Notes: generated from the sequence alone by a model not told the origin. 64,000 nt of DNA from Bacillus litorisediminis (GCF_022808645.1 NZ_JAKZKT010000012.1:1-64000), one strand, 5' to 3'; counted from the first letter of the stretch, positions 25,570-34,370 are shown. Made by a program: numbers and translations.

Positions 25570-26835
25570 ATGACCGTACATGTTGTCCAACCTGGAGAAT
25601 CCTTATGGCAAATTGCAAATCAATATCAGCTTCCGGTATCATCTATTGTTGAAGTAAATGGTTTACCTTCTGCGAATGCCATAATACCTGGTCTGGCGCT
25701 TTACATTCCAGACGAAGCAATTGTTCAGGTAAGACCTTATATGCTTAAAGCAGGAGATACGCTTTGGCAGCTGGCTAATCGATTTAATACAACGGCAATA
25801 GCTATACTGCAAGCCAATCCCGGAATAGATCCGAGTCAATTAAAGATTGGACAAAGGCTTTTGATTCCAACTCCGTTAAAACCCCAAATAGAAACGCTAG
25901 GATTTATGATTCCATATTCACCACAATCCGCTTTACCCACTCTTCGGACTTTATCAAATTTGCTTACATATGTGGCAATTGTATCTTATTCGTTTACCGC
26001 AGAGGGCTATGCCTACATGTTATTAGATGATACTGAGATCGTCAGGGAAAGCAACGGGCTTGGCGTTACACCTCTCTTAATGATTCGTAATTTTACATCC
26101 GAGGGTTTTGATGCTGAATTAGCAGGGAATGTGTTTGCTAATCCGCTTTATCGGAGAAATTTAATAAATAGTTTATTACAGTTTGTCAATGAAAAAGAAT
26201 ATGGCGGAGTCTCACTGGATATTGAATTTATTCCTCCAGCACGAAGAAGAGATTTTAATACATTTTTGAACGAATTAAAAGCTGCTCTTGGTACGCGCAT
26301 ACTACATGTTAATGTCCATGCAAAAACCGAAGATTTGCCAACGAATCGGATCGTAGGTGCCTATGACTATCAGGTGATTGGTGAAATTGCAGACGTGGTA
26401 GCGGTTATGACGATTGATTATGGATATCCAGGAGGTCCGCCTGATCCGGTAGCCCCGCTGTGGTGGATGTACCAGGTTGTCCGGTATGCAACGAGTTTGA
26501 TTGATTCTCGCAAGGTGCAAATTGCATTTCCTTTGTATGGGTATGATTGGAGAGTAATCGATTATACAACTACTGCTTTATCCGTAAATGGGGCACAAAA
26601 CCAGGCAATTTCTGCTAGCACAGTGATTGAATACGATCAGGCAGCTGCCTCACCATGGTATCGGTATTGGAAGGGAATGGAGGAACATATTGTTTGGTTT
26701 GAAGATATTAGAAGTTATCAGGAAAAATACAATTTAGTCGATCAATATCGATTGTTAGGTATCACCTACTGGCAGCTCGGATTACCGGCTCCACAGAACT
26801 GGACTTATTTACAGAACAGATTTATTGTAACATAG
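25570..26835 (+). CDS. LysM/GH18 spore-type N-acetylglucosaminidase (SleL/YaaH-like)
   Basis: A 421-residue protein with two N-terminal LysM domains (residues about 2-47, VHVVQPGESLWQIANQYQL, and about 50-96, YMLKAGDTLWQLANRFNT) and a glycoside hydrolase family 18 TIM barrel (about 105-415). The catalytic strand reads GGVSLDIEF, with the acid Glu present and the preceding Asp conserved; MTIDYGYPGG and ITYWQLGLP fit later barrel strands. No signal peptide is present, as in B. subtilis YaaH and B. anthracis SleL, which are deposited on the spore and attack cortex fragments during germination. AAGGGGTGAAAGCAA precedes the ATG. Monocistronic. Confidence 0.88.
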   Translation: MTVHVVQPGESLWQIANQYQLPVSSIVEVNGLPSANAIIPGLALYIPDEAIVQVRPYMLKAGDTLWQLANRFNTTAIAILQANPGIDPSQLKIGQRLLIPTPLKPQIETLGFMIPYSPQSALPTLRTLSNLLTYVAIVSYSFTAEGYAYMLLDDTEIVRESNGLGVTPLLMIRNFTSEGFDAELAGNVFANPLYRRNLINSLLQFVNEKEYGGVSLDIEFIPPARRRDFNTFLNELKAALGTRILHVNVHAKTEDLPTNRIVGAYDYQVIGEIADVVAVMTIDYGYPGGPPDPVAPLWWMYQVVRYATSLIDSRKVQIAFPLYGYDWRVIDYTTTALSVNGAQNQAISASTVIEYDQAAASPWYRYWKGMEEHIVWFEDIRSYQEKYNLVDQYRLLGITYWQLGLPAPQNWTYLQNRFIVT

Positions 26836-26941
26836 AGTAATCAGAGATCCGTTAAGTCTTTTTTATTTTCACAGAGGAATTGAAAGAGGTAATTCCGAAT
26901 AGTTAGCAATATGAATGATGAACGTCAGGAGCTGTTAAATA

Positions 26942-27739
26942 ATGCACAACCTCTGGATTACCTTTGATTTAGATGGAACGCTCATGCAAAATCCGTTTGT
27001 GGACTGGGTGTTTCCTGAAATTGTAACAACCGTCCTTGAAAAGACAACACAACCTTTACATGTATTAGAAGATATTATTGCTGAACATAACCGAAGAATG
27101 CATAGCAATCAATTTTTAGAAGCCTATGATTGGGACGATATTGTAGCTCAATATTTAGCACAGCATGAATTATCAATAGACATGAATGTTGAAGAACTAG
27201 TCAAAAAGCATTCGATTCATTCAAAAGTTTATCTTTTAGAGGATTCAGTGACAGAAGTGTTAAAAGGGTTAAAAGCAAAGGGATTTTCATTAGCTGCGGC
27301 TACAAATGGATATTTAAAATATCAGGCACCGGTAATGGATGTACTAGGGCTGAGTGACCTCTTTGATATCGTTATCACCCCAGAAATGGCGGGTTATGCG
27401 AAACCGGATGTAAAAATGTTCGATTTGCTTCGGAACAAGGGAAAAATTGTGGCTCATGTCGGGGACCGGATTGACCATGATGTTAAAATAGCCAAACATG
27501 CGGGAATTCCATCGATACTTGTTGATCGGCGTTTGCCAGCATCCGTAAAACAAATGATTCCGACAAAAAGGAGTCATGAACCTGCATATATTGAACTTAT
27601 GAAGATAAAATGGAAAAAGGAAACGAAGGGTCGAGTCGGTGAATTGCCAGAGGAATTAATTCCAGACATGGTGATTTATTCAATTGAGGAACTTGATGAT
27701 TGTATAAGAGAGCTAGTAATTAGCCAAAAGATGCCTTGA
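26942..27739 (+). CDS. HAD-superfamily hydrolase (subfamily IA)
   Basis: A 265-residue haloacid dehalogenase-type phosphatase. All four motifs are visible: I TFDLDGTLMQ (nucleophile Asp near residue 8), II AAATNGY (near 120), III KPDVKMF (near 157) and IV VGDRIDHDV (near 177). The cap is a helical insert of about 90 residues. The substrate cannot be read from the sequence; the extra C-terminal 60 residues are unusual for small HAD phosphatases. Ribosome binding site CAGGAG is a little far (12 bases). The stop codon lies within the stem-loop that ends both this gene and the convergent VTT gene. Confidence 0.85.
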   Translation: MHNLWITFDLDGTLMQNPFVDWVFPEIVTTVLEKTTQPLHVLEDIIAEHNRRMHSNQFLEAYDWDDIVAQYLAQHELSIDMNVEELVKKHSIHSKVYLLEDSVTEVLKGLKAKGFSLAAATNGYLKYQAPVMDVLGLSDLFDIVITPEMAGYAKPDVKMFDLLRNKGKIVAHVGDRIDHDVKIAKHAGIPSILVDRRLPASVKQMIPTKRSHEPAYIELMKIKWKKETKGRVGELPEELIPDMVIYSIEELDDCIRELVISQKMP

Positions 27740-27767
27740 ACTAATTCGAGACATCTTTTCTTTTTTA
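27726..27767. terminator. Bidirectional terminator
   Basis: AAAAGATG, 18-base loop that includes the HAD stop codon, CATCTTTT, then CTTTTTT on the plus strand; the A-rich left side gives TTTT on the minus strand. Confidence 0.7.
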
Positions 27768-28367
27768 TAGTGATTTTTCTTTGCTTTCTTGGTAAATTAC
27801 ATTGATTTTTTTCTTTTGTCCTCTTTTTTTGAAATAAAATCCAATGAGAAGCAGAACTGCAATTCCACCCATCACATAAGTCAGTTCTTCTTTGACAAAA
27901 TTGGCTGAAGCTTCTCCATAAAAATAGAAAGCAAAGCCTACCACATAGAATTTGACAGCACGGCCAATCGCAGCATAAGCAAGTAATTTCCATAAAGAAA
28001 AATGGAAACATCCGGATAAAACCGTAAAAACTTTAAATGGGATTGGTGTAAAAGCTCCAATTAATATTGCGGCTTCACCATTTCGATGAAACAAAGCGGA
28101 AGCCGATTCAATCCATTTTTCCTTTAGGATTTTATATAAAACGGAGTCACCCAAAACCTTTCCAATTAAATACCCGATTGGTGTTCCCAGCAAACAAGCG
28201 ATATACCCAACCGTTGCTAACCAAATTGCATTTTGGGGATCAATAATACTTAAAGAAACTTGAAGGAAAAAGGCGGGGATTGGAAAGATAATCGCATCTA
28301 AAAAAGAATGAAGGAACATCCCGATCAAACCAAATTCTTTAAAAAACTCAACTACAGCATCAACCAT
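27765..28367 (-). CDS. VTT/SNARE-associated (YqaA/DedA-like) membrane protein
   Basis: A 200-residue membrane protein of the DedA/VTT superfamily, YqaA branch. Visible: FPIPAFFLQVSLS (re-entrant segment after the first helix), GYIACLLGTPIGYLIGKVLGDS, the conserved FTPIPFKVFTVLSG (re-entrant helix) with the following GRAVKFYVVG, and a C-terminal helix with a basic tail. DedA-family proteins are thought to be proton-coupled transporters or lipid scramblases (undecaprenyl phosphate or phosphatidylethanolamine for some members); the substrate here is unknown. TGAGGAGTCACATAC precedes the ATG. Confidence 0.83.
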   Translation of the reverse strand: MVDAVVEFFKEFGLIGMFLHSFLDAIIFPIPAFFLQVSLSIIDPQNAIWLATVGYIACLLGTPIGYLIGKVLGDSVLYKILKEKWIESASALFHRNGEAAILIGAFTPIPFKVFTVLSGCFHFSLWKLLAYAAIGRAVKFYVVGFAFYFYGEASANFVKEELTYVMGGIAVLLLIGFYFKKRGQKKKINVIYQESKEKSL

Positions 28368-28582
28368 GTATGTGACTCCTCAGGTAATCAGACATAATGA
28401 AATCAAGTACCATTTTATTAGAAAAAAAACCCTTCTTTTTACCTATTTTATTGTATTTAAAGCCTTACTACTACTATTTGTTTCATTTTTTTAAAAATTT
28501 TTACGAAACTACAGGAATATTTCTATTTTGATTGAGCTGATTGGTCATAATAATACAGACAATTTTAACTGGAGGCTTTATC

Positions 28583-29386
28583 ATGCCAGAATTACCGGAG
28601 ATGGAAAACTATCGTCAATTGTTAGAGCAAAAGTTAAAAAACCGTGTCATTACACAAGTCGAGATTAACCGGGAGAAGTCGATTAATGTTACACCTGATT
28701 ATTTTTCTAAATTGGTGATTCAAACGAAAGTAGTAAGGATTGAACGGAGAGCCAAGCATCTTCTTTTTCATTTAAACAATAACCATGTGCTCCTTCTGCA
28801 CCTTATGCTAGGGGGACGGATGTTTTTCGGCCGCGAAGAGGAACGGCCCGAGCGGACGGTTCAAGTGCGTGTTTCTTTTGGGGAACAACATCTCTATTTT
28901 ATAGGATTGCGTTTAGGCTACCTTCATTTATTTACAAATAATGATATTGAGAAGGAGCTTTCTCACTTAGGACCAGAGCCACTGGCTGATTCATTTACAA
29001 TGCCGTTATTTATAAAACTGATCAATAAGAAGAGAGGGCGCTTAAAAGCAAAATTGGTCGATCAATCCTTTTTGTCTGGGATTGGTAATTGTTATTCAGA
29101 TGAAATTTGCTATCAAGCTAAATTACTTCCAACGCGGGATTTGAATAACCTGAATGAAAATGAAGGTGCAGAGCTTTATTATTCGATTCGGAGTGTTCTT
29201 AGTGATGCACTTCGGCAAGGCGGGTATATGGAGCTTCCATTGTTTAAGGGGGATACGAAAACAGGAGGCTATCAAACTAAAGTGTATGATCGGGAAGGAG
29301 AAAGGTGCGGAAGATGCGGATCTGTTATCGTTAAAGACAACATTTCTTCCAGAAAAACCTTCTATTGCAGAGGGTGCCAGAAATGA
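28583..29386 (+). CDS. Fpg/Nei-family DNA glycosylase/AP lyase
   Basis: A 267-residue base-excision repair enzyme. The protein begins MPELPEMEN, so Pro-1 after Met removal is the catalytic nucleophile and Glu-2 follows. The helix-two-turn-helix FLSGIGNCYSDEICYQA (near 160-176) and the C-terminal zinc finger CGRCGS ... FYCRGCQ are intact. True MutM has a catalytic Lys near residue 57 (here within RRAKHLLFHL). The gene is a paralogue type seen next to endonuclease IV in several bacilli and probably excises oxidised bases. The ATG at 28583 has GGAGG seven bases upstream; an in-frame GTG-type extension to 28541 would destroy Pro-1. nfo-like follows after 18 bases. Confidence 0.88.
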   Translation: MPELPEMENYRQLLEQKLKNRVITQVEINREKSINVTPDYFSKLVIQTKVVRIERRAKHLLFHLNNNHVLLLHLMLGGRMFFGREEERPERTVQVRVSFGEQHLYFIGLRLGYLHLFTNNDIEKELSHLGPEPLADSFTMPLFIKLINKKRGRLKAKLVDQSFLSGIGNCYSDEICYQAKLLPTRDLNNLNENEGAELYYSIRSVLSDALRQGGYMELPLFKGDTKTGGYQTKVYDREGERCGRCGSVIVKDNISSRKTFYCRGCQK

Positions 29387-29404
29387 ATTGGGGAGAGCAA
29401 GCAT

Positions 29405-30241
29405 ATGAGGCTTGGATGCCATATTAGTATACGCAATGGCTATTTAGGAGCCGCGAAGCATGCAATTTCATTAAATGCTTCAGCTTATCAATTTTTTCCG
29501 AAAAATCCTAGAAGTTTATCGGTAAAAGACTATGATTCATTAGATGCCAAGAGCTGTAAAGATTTTTGCAGAGAGAGAAACCTTATTTCGGTAACCCACA
29601 CTCCATATCCCACCAGCTTAACTCCAACACCAGATAAGAAAAAAGCGGTTATTGACTCGCTATTGAATGATCTGGAAATTTCAGAGGCATGTGGTGCGAT
29701 AGGGACTGTTGTTCATTTTGGCAGCCGGATCAACCCAAAAGATCCATTATCGAGCTATCAGCTAATGATTGAAATGTTAGATGAAGTGCTTTCCCAGTGG
29801 GAGGGAGAATGTAAAATTCTGTTGGAAAATAACGCAGGTGTTCGGGGTTCAATGGGCACATCTTTAGAAGAGCTAGTCCAGGTAAGAAATCTTTGTGATT
29901 ACTCAGAGAAAATTGGCTTTTGTCTTGATACGTGTCATGCTTATGCATCGGGTCTTTGGAACGGTGAAAATTGGGCTGAGGTTGCAGAAAAAGGGGGAGA
30001 GCTTGGTTATTTTGAACATTTATATGTGATTCATCTAAATAATTGTAAGTATCCATCAGGAGAAGGCAAGGACCGGCATGCTAATATTTTCGGCAAAGGC
30101 TTTATCCAAGAAGACCAATTTACTGAACTCATACAGTCCTTCGTTGTAAATGATATTCCCTTTATTTTAGAAACTCCCAATGAAGAAGGGATAACAAAAG
30201 CAGAGGAAATTGAGCAGCTGCTTAAAAAATGGGGGAAATAA
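29405..30241 (+). CDS. nfo: Endonuclease IV-type AP endonuclease
   Basis: A 278-residue TIM-barrel AP endonuclease (DNase IV family), which would cut the abasic sites left by the preceding glycosylase. Conserved features: GCHISIRNGYLGAAKHA (first His ligand, near 5), HTPYPTSL and GTVVHFGS (His ligands near 65 and 102), ILLENNAG (Glu, near 141), FCLDTCHAYASG (Asp and His, near 176-181), IHLNN..., GKDRHANIFGKGFI (Asp-x-His, near 221) and ILETPNE (Glu, near 256). These are the residues of the trinuclear zinc centre. Length matches the family (about 280-300). Co-transcribed with the Fpg/Nei gene. Confidence 0.88.
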   Translation: MRLGCHISIRNGYLGAAKHAISLNASAYQFFPKNPRSLSVKDYDSLDAKSCKDFCRERNLISVTHTPYPTSLTPTPDKKKAVIDSLLNDLEISEACGAIGTVVHFGSRINPKDPLSSYQLMIEMLDEVLSQWEGECKILLENNAGVRGSMGTSLEELVQVRNLCDYSEKIGFCLDTCHAYASGLWNGENWAEVAEKGGELGYFEHLYVIHLNNCKYPSGEGKDRHANIFGKGFIQEDQFTELIQSFVVNDIPFILETPNEEGITKAEEIEQLLKKWGK

Positions 30242-30371
30242 GGATTGTCATCTGTAATCCCGTCGATTATCAGCAAAGCGTAAAAGACCAAATCGTATCG
30301 ATTTAAGTGGTATTTAATAGTGTTTTTTCACACTTACTGAGTGTTCTATCTAATTTGGAAAGATATATATT

Positions 30372-30854
30372 TTAAGAAACTGTCTGTTTCCTGCGGCGAA
30401 CAATGGAAAACAATACGACTGTCACAAGTAAGAGAGTAATACCAGTTATCCACCAAACACTTGCTGATGCAGCACCTGATGTTTCCTCAACTTCATTATG
30501 GGTTGCTGCATTAGGGGATACGTCCTCTGAACTAGTCCCGGTAGTTAAAGTTACAGCTTGCTTCCCTTCAACAACTTTTACAAACTCCGCACCAAATATT
30601 TCTGTAAGATACTCTGCATGTTCCTCTGAATAAGGTGAAATTCCGATTTCGACATACGTTTCAGTTGGGGAGGTATGAGTTACGTGAATCCCCATTTCCT
30701 CCAATTCATCAAGATAATCGACAAACAGATATTGATCAATTTCAGTCTGTTTTTCCAGGATTTTCTCTGTATTGGCAAATGATGGCTGTATCAAAATAAA
30801 CGATAGTAGGAACCCCCCCATTAAAATAAATAAAACTTTTGTTCTTTTTACCAT
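30372..30854 (-). CDS. Membrane-anchored extracytoplasmic protein of the ECF operon
   Basis: A 160-residue protein with an N-terminal signal peptide or anchor (residues about 5-27, ending SFANTEKI), an extracytoplasmic portion of about 100 residues and a C-terminal membrane helix (VWWITGITLLLVTVVLFSIV) with a basic RRRKQ stop-transfer end. The layout resembles an LPXTG-like surface anchor but no sorting motif is present. I do not recognise the family. Start ATG at 30854 has GGGAGG eight bases upstream; another ATG two codons earlier abuts the site. It follows the anti-sigma gene by 20 bases and is likely the third gene of the operon. Confidence 0.7.
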   Translation of the reverse strand: MVKRTKVLFILMGGFLLSFILIQPSFANTEKILEKQTEIDQYLFVDYLDELEEMGIHVTHTSPTETYVEIGISPYSEEHAEYLTEIFGAEFVKVVEGKQAVTLTTGTSSEDVSPNAATHNEVEETSGAASASVWWITGITLLLVTVVLFSIVRRRKQTVS

Positions 30855-30874
30855 TTTCATTTCCTCCCTTTATT

Positions 30875-31558
30875 TTATTGAAGTCCCTCAGCCACTTTGA
30901 TAACCTCATCCTTATTGATTAAACCGCTGATCATATAATGAAAATCATTTGCGTAAAAGTGCAGCTCTGAATCATAAGTGGTTGTGTACAAATATCCTGT
31001 TTTTTGATGAATCTGTACTTTTTCAAAATTGGTGAAGAACTGTTGGTTTTCTGCTTTTTCAATCATGATTAAATATGATTGATCTGCAGAAACGTAGGTG
31101 AAGATTACCTTGTTTTCGCCCTGAGCATTAATTTGTTCAAGTTCAAAGCCATCTGCAGTATAGGTAGGCAGGAGAATTGCATCACCTAAAACTTCTCTCA
31201 CTTCGTTTGGGGAGCTCAATTCCTGTGATTCCTCTCCATGACCAGCGATCGGGTTTGTAATGTCATTGTTTTCATCAGCGTTTAAAGTTTGTGGCTCTTC
31301 TGATTGTGGATTAGGATATGTCACTGCCTGGTTGGTCATCGTAATGTACGATAAAGTCAATAAAGAAAAACAAAGAATCGCTGCTGCAGCCAGATAGAGA
31401 AATAGGTTATTCCATTTCCTTTTCTTGGAATGCTGTTCTGCCCTAGTATTTTGGCGGATCGTTTCTTTCATATCGGAGGTGAATTCAATTGTTTGAAACA
31501 AAAACTGATCTGCTTCTGACTTAAATTGTTTTCTTAAGTCATGAATCGGATCTTTCAT
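30875..31558 (-). CDS. Anti-sigma factor with DUF4367-like sensor domain
   Basis: A 227-residue single-pass membrane protein. The N-terminal 50 residues are cytoplasmic (sigma-binding), a helix NLFLYLAAAAILCFSLLTLSYI (about 51-72) crosses the membrane, a Glu/Asn-rich linker follows, and the C-terminal 110 residues (EVLGDAILLPTYTADGFELEQI... GYLYTTTYDSELHFYANDFHYMISG) look like the extracytoplasmic DUF4367 domain. No zinc HxxxCxxC motif is present. The gene overlaps the 3' end of the sigma gene by 20 bases, which is the usual sigma/anti-sigma coupling. AAAAGGAGGG precedes the ATG. It is expected to hold the ECF sigma factor at the membrane until a signal is received. Confidence 0.8.
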   Translation of the reverse strand: MKDPIHDLRKQFKSEADQFLFQTIEFTSDMKETIRQNTRAEQHSKKRKWNNLFLYLAAAAILCFSLLTLSYITMTNQAVTYPNPQSEEPQTLNADENNDITNPIAGHGEESQELSSPNEVREVLGDAILLPTYTADGFELEQINAQGENKVIFTYVSADQSYLIMIEKAENQQFFTNFEKVQIHQKTGYLYTTTYDSELHFYANDFHYMISGLINKDEVIKVAEGLQ

Positions 31559-32108
31559 TTGCTAATCCCTCCTTTTCTAACTGCTCTTTTAACATTTGCC
31601 GGGCTCTGTGGAGTCTTCCTCGTACGGTTCCCTCGGGTGCTTCAATCGCAGTACTTATTTCAGCTGTAGAAAAATCAAGATAATAGTAAAGGTACATAAC
31701 CTCTTGATAGTGAGCTGGAAGCTCTAGAACATGTTTTAAAATTTCAGATTGCTTGATTCGCTGTAATACTTCTTCTTCAACATGTCCATACCCATTAACC
31801 TGCAGTAGAAAGGGACTAGTTGGCCGCTCAGCTGTTGCAGCTTTTATCCCGATTTTATCCTTGCAAAGATTAATCGCAATTCGAATTAACCAAGTTTTAA
31901 CACTGCTGGCTCCACGAAATTGATTCCAATTTTTAAAGGCACGAATAAACACCTCTTGGCAAATATCCTCGGATAAGTACGGATCCTTTACATAAAAGAA
32001 GGCAGTCTTCAACACAAGGGAGCCGTATTTATCCATCATCTGTTCAAGTGCTTCAGCAGGATTTGATGAGAAGTGCAGGTCCGTTTTTTCTAGGAAAGGC
32101 CTTTCCAT
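31539..32108 (-). CDS. ECF-family RNA polymerase sigma factor
   Basis: A 189-residue extracytoplasmic-function sigma factor. Region 2 is visible at about 20-85 (DICQEVFIRAFKNWNQFRG, then KTWLIRIAINLCKD), region 4 at about 125-180 (LELPAHYQEVMYLYYYLDFS, EISTAIEAPEGTVRGRLHRAR). It is co-transcribed with an anti-sigma and a membrane-anchored protein and points away from the subtilase gene, whose expression it might control. The ATG at 32108 lies in the right arm of a perfect 11-bp inverted repeat and its Shine-Dalgarno (GCGGAGG) in the loop, suggesting translational control (see the separate entry). Confidence 0.92.
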   Translation of the reverse strand: MERPFLEKTDLHFSSNPAEALEQMMDKYGSLVLKTAFFYVKDPYLSEDICQEVFIRAFKNWNQFRGASSVKTWLIRIAINLCKDKIGIKAATAERPTSPFLLQVNGYGHVEEEVLQRIKQSEILKHVLELPAHYQEVMYLYYYLDFSTAEISTAIEAPEGTVRGRLHRARQMLKEQLEKEGLANERSDS

Positions 32109-32143
32109 TTGACCACCTCCGCAATATTAGACTGGTCAAATGG
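32105..32143 (-). promoter_or_regulatory. Hairpin over the start codon of the ECF sigma gene
   Basis: In the mRNA sense: CCATTTGACCA, 17-base loop ending GCGGAGG, TGGTCAAATGG. The 11-bp arms are perfect; the AUG start codon is inside the right arm and the ribosome binding site is the 3' part of the loop. A DNA-binding operator is the alternative reading. GAAACC and GTCTAA upstream and inside could be an ECF-type promoter but their spacing is short. Confidence 0.65.
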
Positions 32144-32291
32144 CGGTTTCGCTACATTTTTGAAAAAAATTTCTGCTGAAAGTTGATTGAATGATTTTTT
32201 TACCACAATTGTCTTGAGTGAAAATAGTAGAACTTTGTATAAAATTGTTGAACGATTTATGAAGGACTGGAGGATAAACCTAGCTAAGTAT

Positions 32292-32330
32292 AAAGTATGC
32301 AGAAAACTATTTCGGATTTTTGCATACTTT
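32292..32330. other. Inverted repeat in the leader of the subtilase gene
   Basis: AAAGTATGCA, 19-base loop, TGCATACTTT; the 10-bp arms are perfect and extend imperfectly with A/T pairs. It ends nine bases before the AGGAGG of the gene at 32351 and so would lie in the 5' leader or act as an operator. Confidence 0.6.
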
Positions 32331-32350
32331 ACATTTTTAGGAGGAATGGG

Positions 32351-33838
32351 ATGAAAAAATTATTTGCAATCGTACTAAGTATTGCTCTATTATTTTCCTT
32401 CTTACCAGGGGTATCAGGAGCAGGATCAAGTACAGAAATGGGGTACTATTCCGTATTATTTAACACAAACAGTATTCCAGCAGATTTTGAAAAGCAAGTG
32501 GAGGATTTAGGTGGAGAGGTTGTTTATGCAGTACCTGAAATTGGCTTTGTACAAGTGAAAGCTTTAGCTTCTTCCTTTTCCAGCTTAAAAAGACTGCCGG
32601 GTGTAAGTATGGCAAACCCTTCCATTTCTTGGACTCTTCCTGAGGAACAAAGAATCGATGAAACTAGTTTTTCAATAGAACAATCACAAGGACAAAAGAA
32701 GCAGTCAGGTAAAAAAGCGGCTGAAAGCGGTGTGAATCCTGCGAATGCTGCATTGTGGAGCATGCAATGGGATATCCAGCGCATCACAAATGGCGGAGCT
32801 AGCTATCATTTAGGTACTGGTTCGCATGACGTAGTTGTTGGAATTATTGATACTGGAATTGACCGTGATCACCCTGATTTAGCAGGGAACTTAATGCCTG
32901 GTTCTGAGAACTTTGTACCAGCGGGCGGTTTCCGCGGAACTGAGCCATATGAAACGGGTGATCCAGATGCATTTGATGATATTCATGGCCATGGCAGCCA
33001 TGTTGCTGGATCGATTGCTGGTAATGGAGCGATACTAGGGGTTGCTCCTGACACAGGTATCCGTTCGTACCGTGTATTTGGCTTAAGCTCTGCTGAATCA
33101 GCTTGGATTTTCGATGCAATGATAGAAGCTGCGAATGATGGTGTAGACGTAATCTCCATGAGCTTAGGTGGTTTTGATATCATTGGCCAGACTTTTTATG
33201 TAGATCCAGTTACGGGTGAAAAAATAAATCTAGGTAATGATGTTGCTGATTTTAAAGCCTACAAGCGTGTTGTCAACTACGTAACGGCAAAAGGCTCTCT
33301 TGTAGTTGCAGCTGCTGGTAATGATGGCATCAATGCGACAAATAAAAGTCAAGTTACTGACTTTTTAAATGCAGAATACGGTGGAGATGGCTTATACTTT
33401 GAAGGAGCGGGCTTCGAGGTGCCAGGCACGATTCCTGGAGTTGTGACGGTTTCTGCAACTGGTCCAAATGATGTTTTGGCAGCATACTCCAATTACGGAC
33501 CTGACTTTATTGATATTGCTGCAGTAGGTGGAGATTACAGATTGTATATGCAGTACTTAAACGAAGGCAGATTGGATGAATACTTAGCTAAACGGCTATT
33601 TGAGGGTGAATTTAACTTAAGTGCAAGTGAAAGTGGCGGCTGGTATTGGTCAGTTGGTACTTCAATGGCAACGCCAAAGGTTTCAGCAGTAGCAGCATTA
33701 TTAGTTGATAAATACGGAAAAATGTCACCGTCAAAGCTGCAAGACCTACTTTACAAGACAGCAGTGGATCCTGTAAGCGGTGATGCAAAATCTTATTTTG
33801 GACATGGACATTTGAATGCGTTTAATGCATTAAATTAA
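32351..33838 (+). CDS. Secreted S8 serine peptidase (subtilase)
   Basis: A 495-residue secreted subtilisin-family protease. Signal peptide: MKKLFAIVLSIALLFSFLPG with cleavage near VSGAGS. An I9-like propeptide (about 30-100) is followed by a linker rich in Gln/Lys and the catalytic domain with Asp in GIIDTGIDRDHP (near 177), His in HGHGSHVAGSIAG (near 218) and Ser in GTSMATPKVSA (near 438); the oxyanion Asn is in AAAGNDG. The domain carries an insert with DEYLAKRLFEGEFN before the Ser. There is no C-terminal sorting signal. ATG at 32351 follows AGGAGGAATGGG; an upstream ATG (32297) lies inside the leader inverted repeat. Divergent from the ECF sigma operon. Confidence 0.9.
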   Translation: MKKLFAIVLSIALLFSFLPGVSGAGSSTEMGYYSVLFNTNSIPADFEKQVEDLGGEVVYAVPEIGFVQVKALASSFSSLKRLPGVSMANPSISWTLPEEQRIDETSFSIEQSQGQKKQSGKKAAESGVNPANAALWSMQWDIQRITNGGASYHLGTGSHDVVVGIIDTGIDRDHPDLAGNLMPGSENFVPAGGFRGTEPYETGDPDAFDDIHGHGSHVAGSIAGNGAILGVAPDTGIRSYRVFGLSSAESAWIFDAMIEAANDGVDVISMSLGGFDIIGQTFYVDPVTGEKINLGNDVADFKAYKRVVNYVTAKGSLVVAAAGNDGINATNKSQVTDFLNAEYGGDGLYFEGAGFEVPGTIPGVVTVSATGPNDVLAAYSNYGPDFIDIAAVGGDYRLYMQYLNEGRLDEYLAKRLFEGEFNLSASESGGWYWSVGTSMATPKVSAVAALLVDKYGKMSPSKLQDLLYKTAVDPVSGDAKSYFGHGHLNAFNALN

Positions 33839-33842
33839 AGGG

Positions 33843-33885
33843 AAAAGGCTTAGAGACACTATGGTGTTTTCTAAGCCTTTTCGAC
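33843..33885 (+). terminator. Terminator after the subtilase gene
   Basis: AAAAGGCTTAGA with inner GACACTATGGTGTT and TCTAAGCCTTTT; a long stem, with C then a weak T-run. Confidence 0.8.
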
Positions 33886-34079
33886 ATATTGTAACAGGTG
33901 TTGGTCTGGGGACTCTAATAGATTTTAAAATTAAGTAACAAAAGTAAGTTCAGAACTTTATTAAATTCTACTAAATTTCATCTTGCAATTATGTACCTTT
34001 AAGTTAAAATCAATAGAAGAAGGCACAATATTTTGTGTCTGCTCTTTAACTACAATACAATATACAGTGATATACCAAT

Positions 34080-34240
34080 AAATAAGGTGTCCAGTTTGGA
34101 CTTAATAGGGAATCTGGTGAAAATCCAGAACTGTACCCGCAACTGTAAGTGCGACGAAATAAGGGAAATGCCACTGTCTATATTTGGATGGGAAGGCCTT
34201 AAAGTAGGTAAAAGCACAAGTCAGGAGACCTGCCTTATTT
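34080..34240 (+). promoter_or_regulatory. Adenosylcobalamin riboswitch
   Basis: The conserved cobalamin aptamer is complete: P1 AAATAAGG with CCTTATTT at the ends, GGGAATCTGGTGAAAATCC, the ACCCGCAACTGTAAGTGCGA core, GCCACTG, GGGAAGGC and the B12 box AAGTCAGGAGACCTGCC. About 100 bases downstream is an intrinsic terminator (34338), so B12 binding is expected to stop transcription before the ribonucleotide reductase genes. A short reading frame that crosses this RNA is not a gene. Confidence 0.95.
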
Positions 34241-34337
34241 AGAGCGTGTTATCTTCTTCGGGAGTTGGGAGGATAGAACGATGGTAGATTAAAAGATTTG
34301 GTTCCTATTTCTTTTTGTCTACAATAATATCGTTACT

Positions 34338-34370
34338 AAATCCCGTCATTTGATGGGATTTTTATTTTCT
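34338..34370 (+). terminator. Riboswitch-controlled terminator upstream of nrdA
   Basis: AAATCCC, 10-base loop GTCATTTGAT, GGGATTT followed by TTATTTTC. It lies between the B12 aptamer and nrdA and is the likely expression platform; the AT- and GT-rich strand before it could hold the antiterminator. Confidence 0.8.

Noticed and set aside
34033-34242. Short plus-strand reading frame of 69 codons before nrdA
   Set aside because: It runs through the complete adenosylcobalamin aptamer; the codons follow the RNA motif, not a protein.
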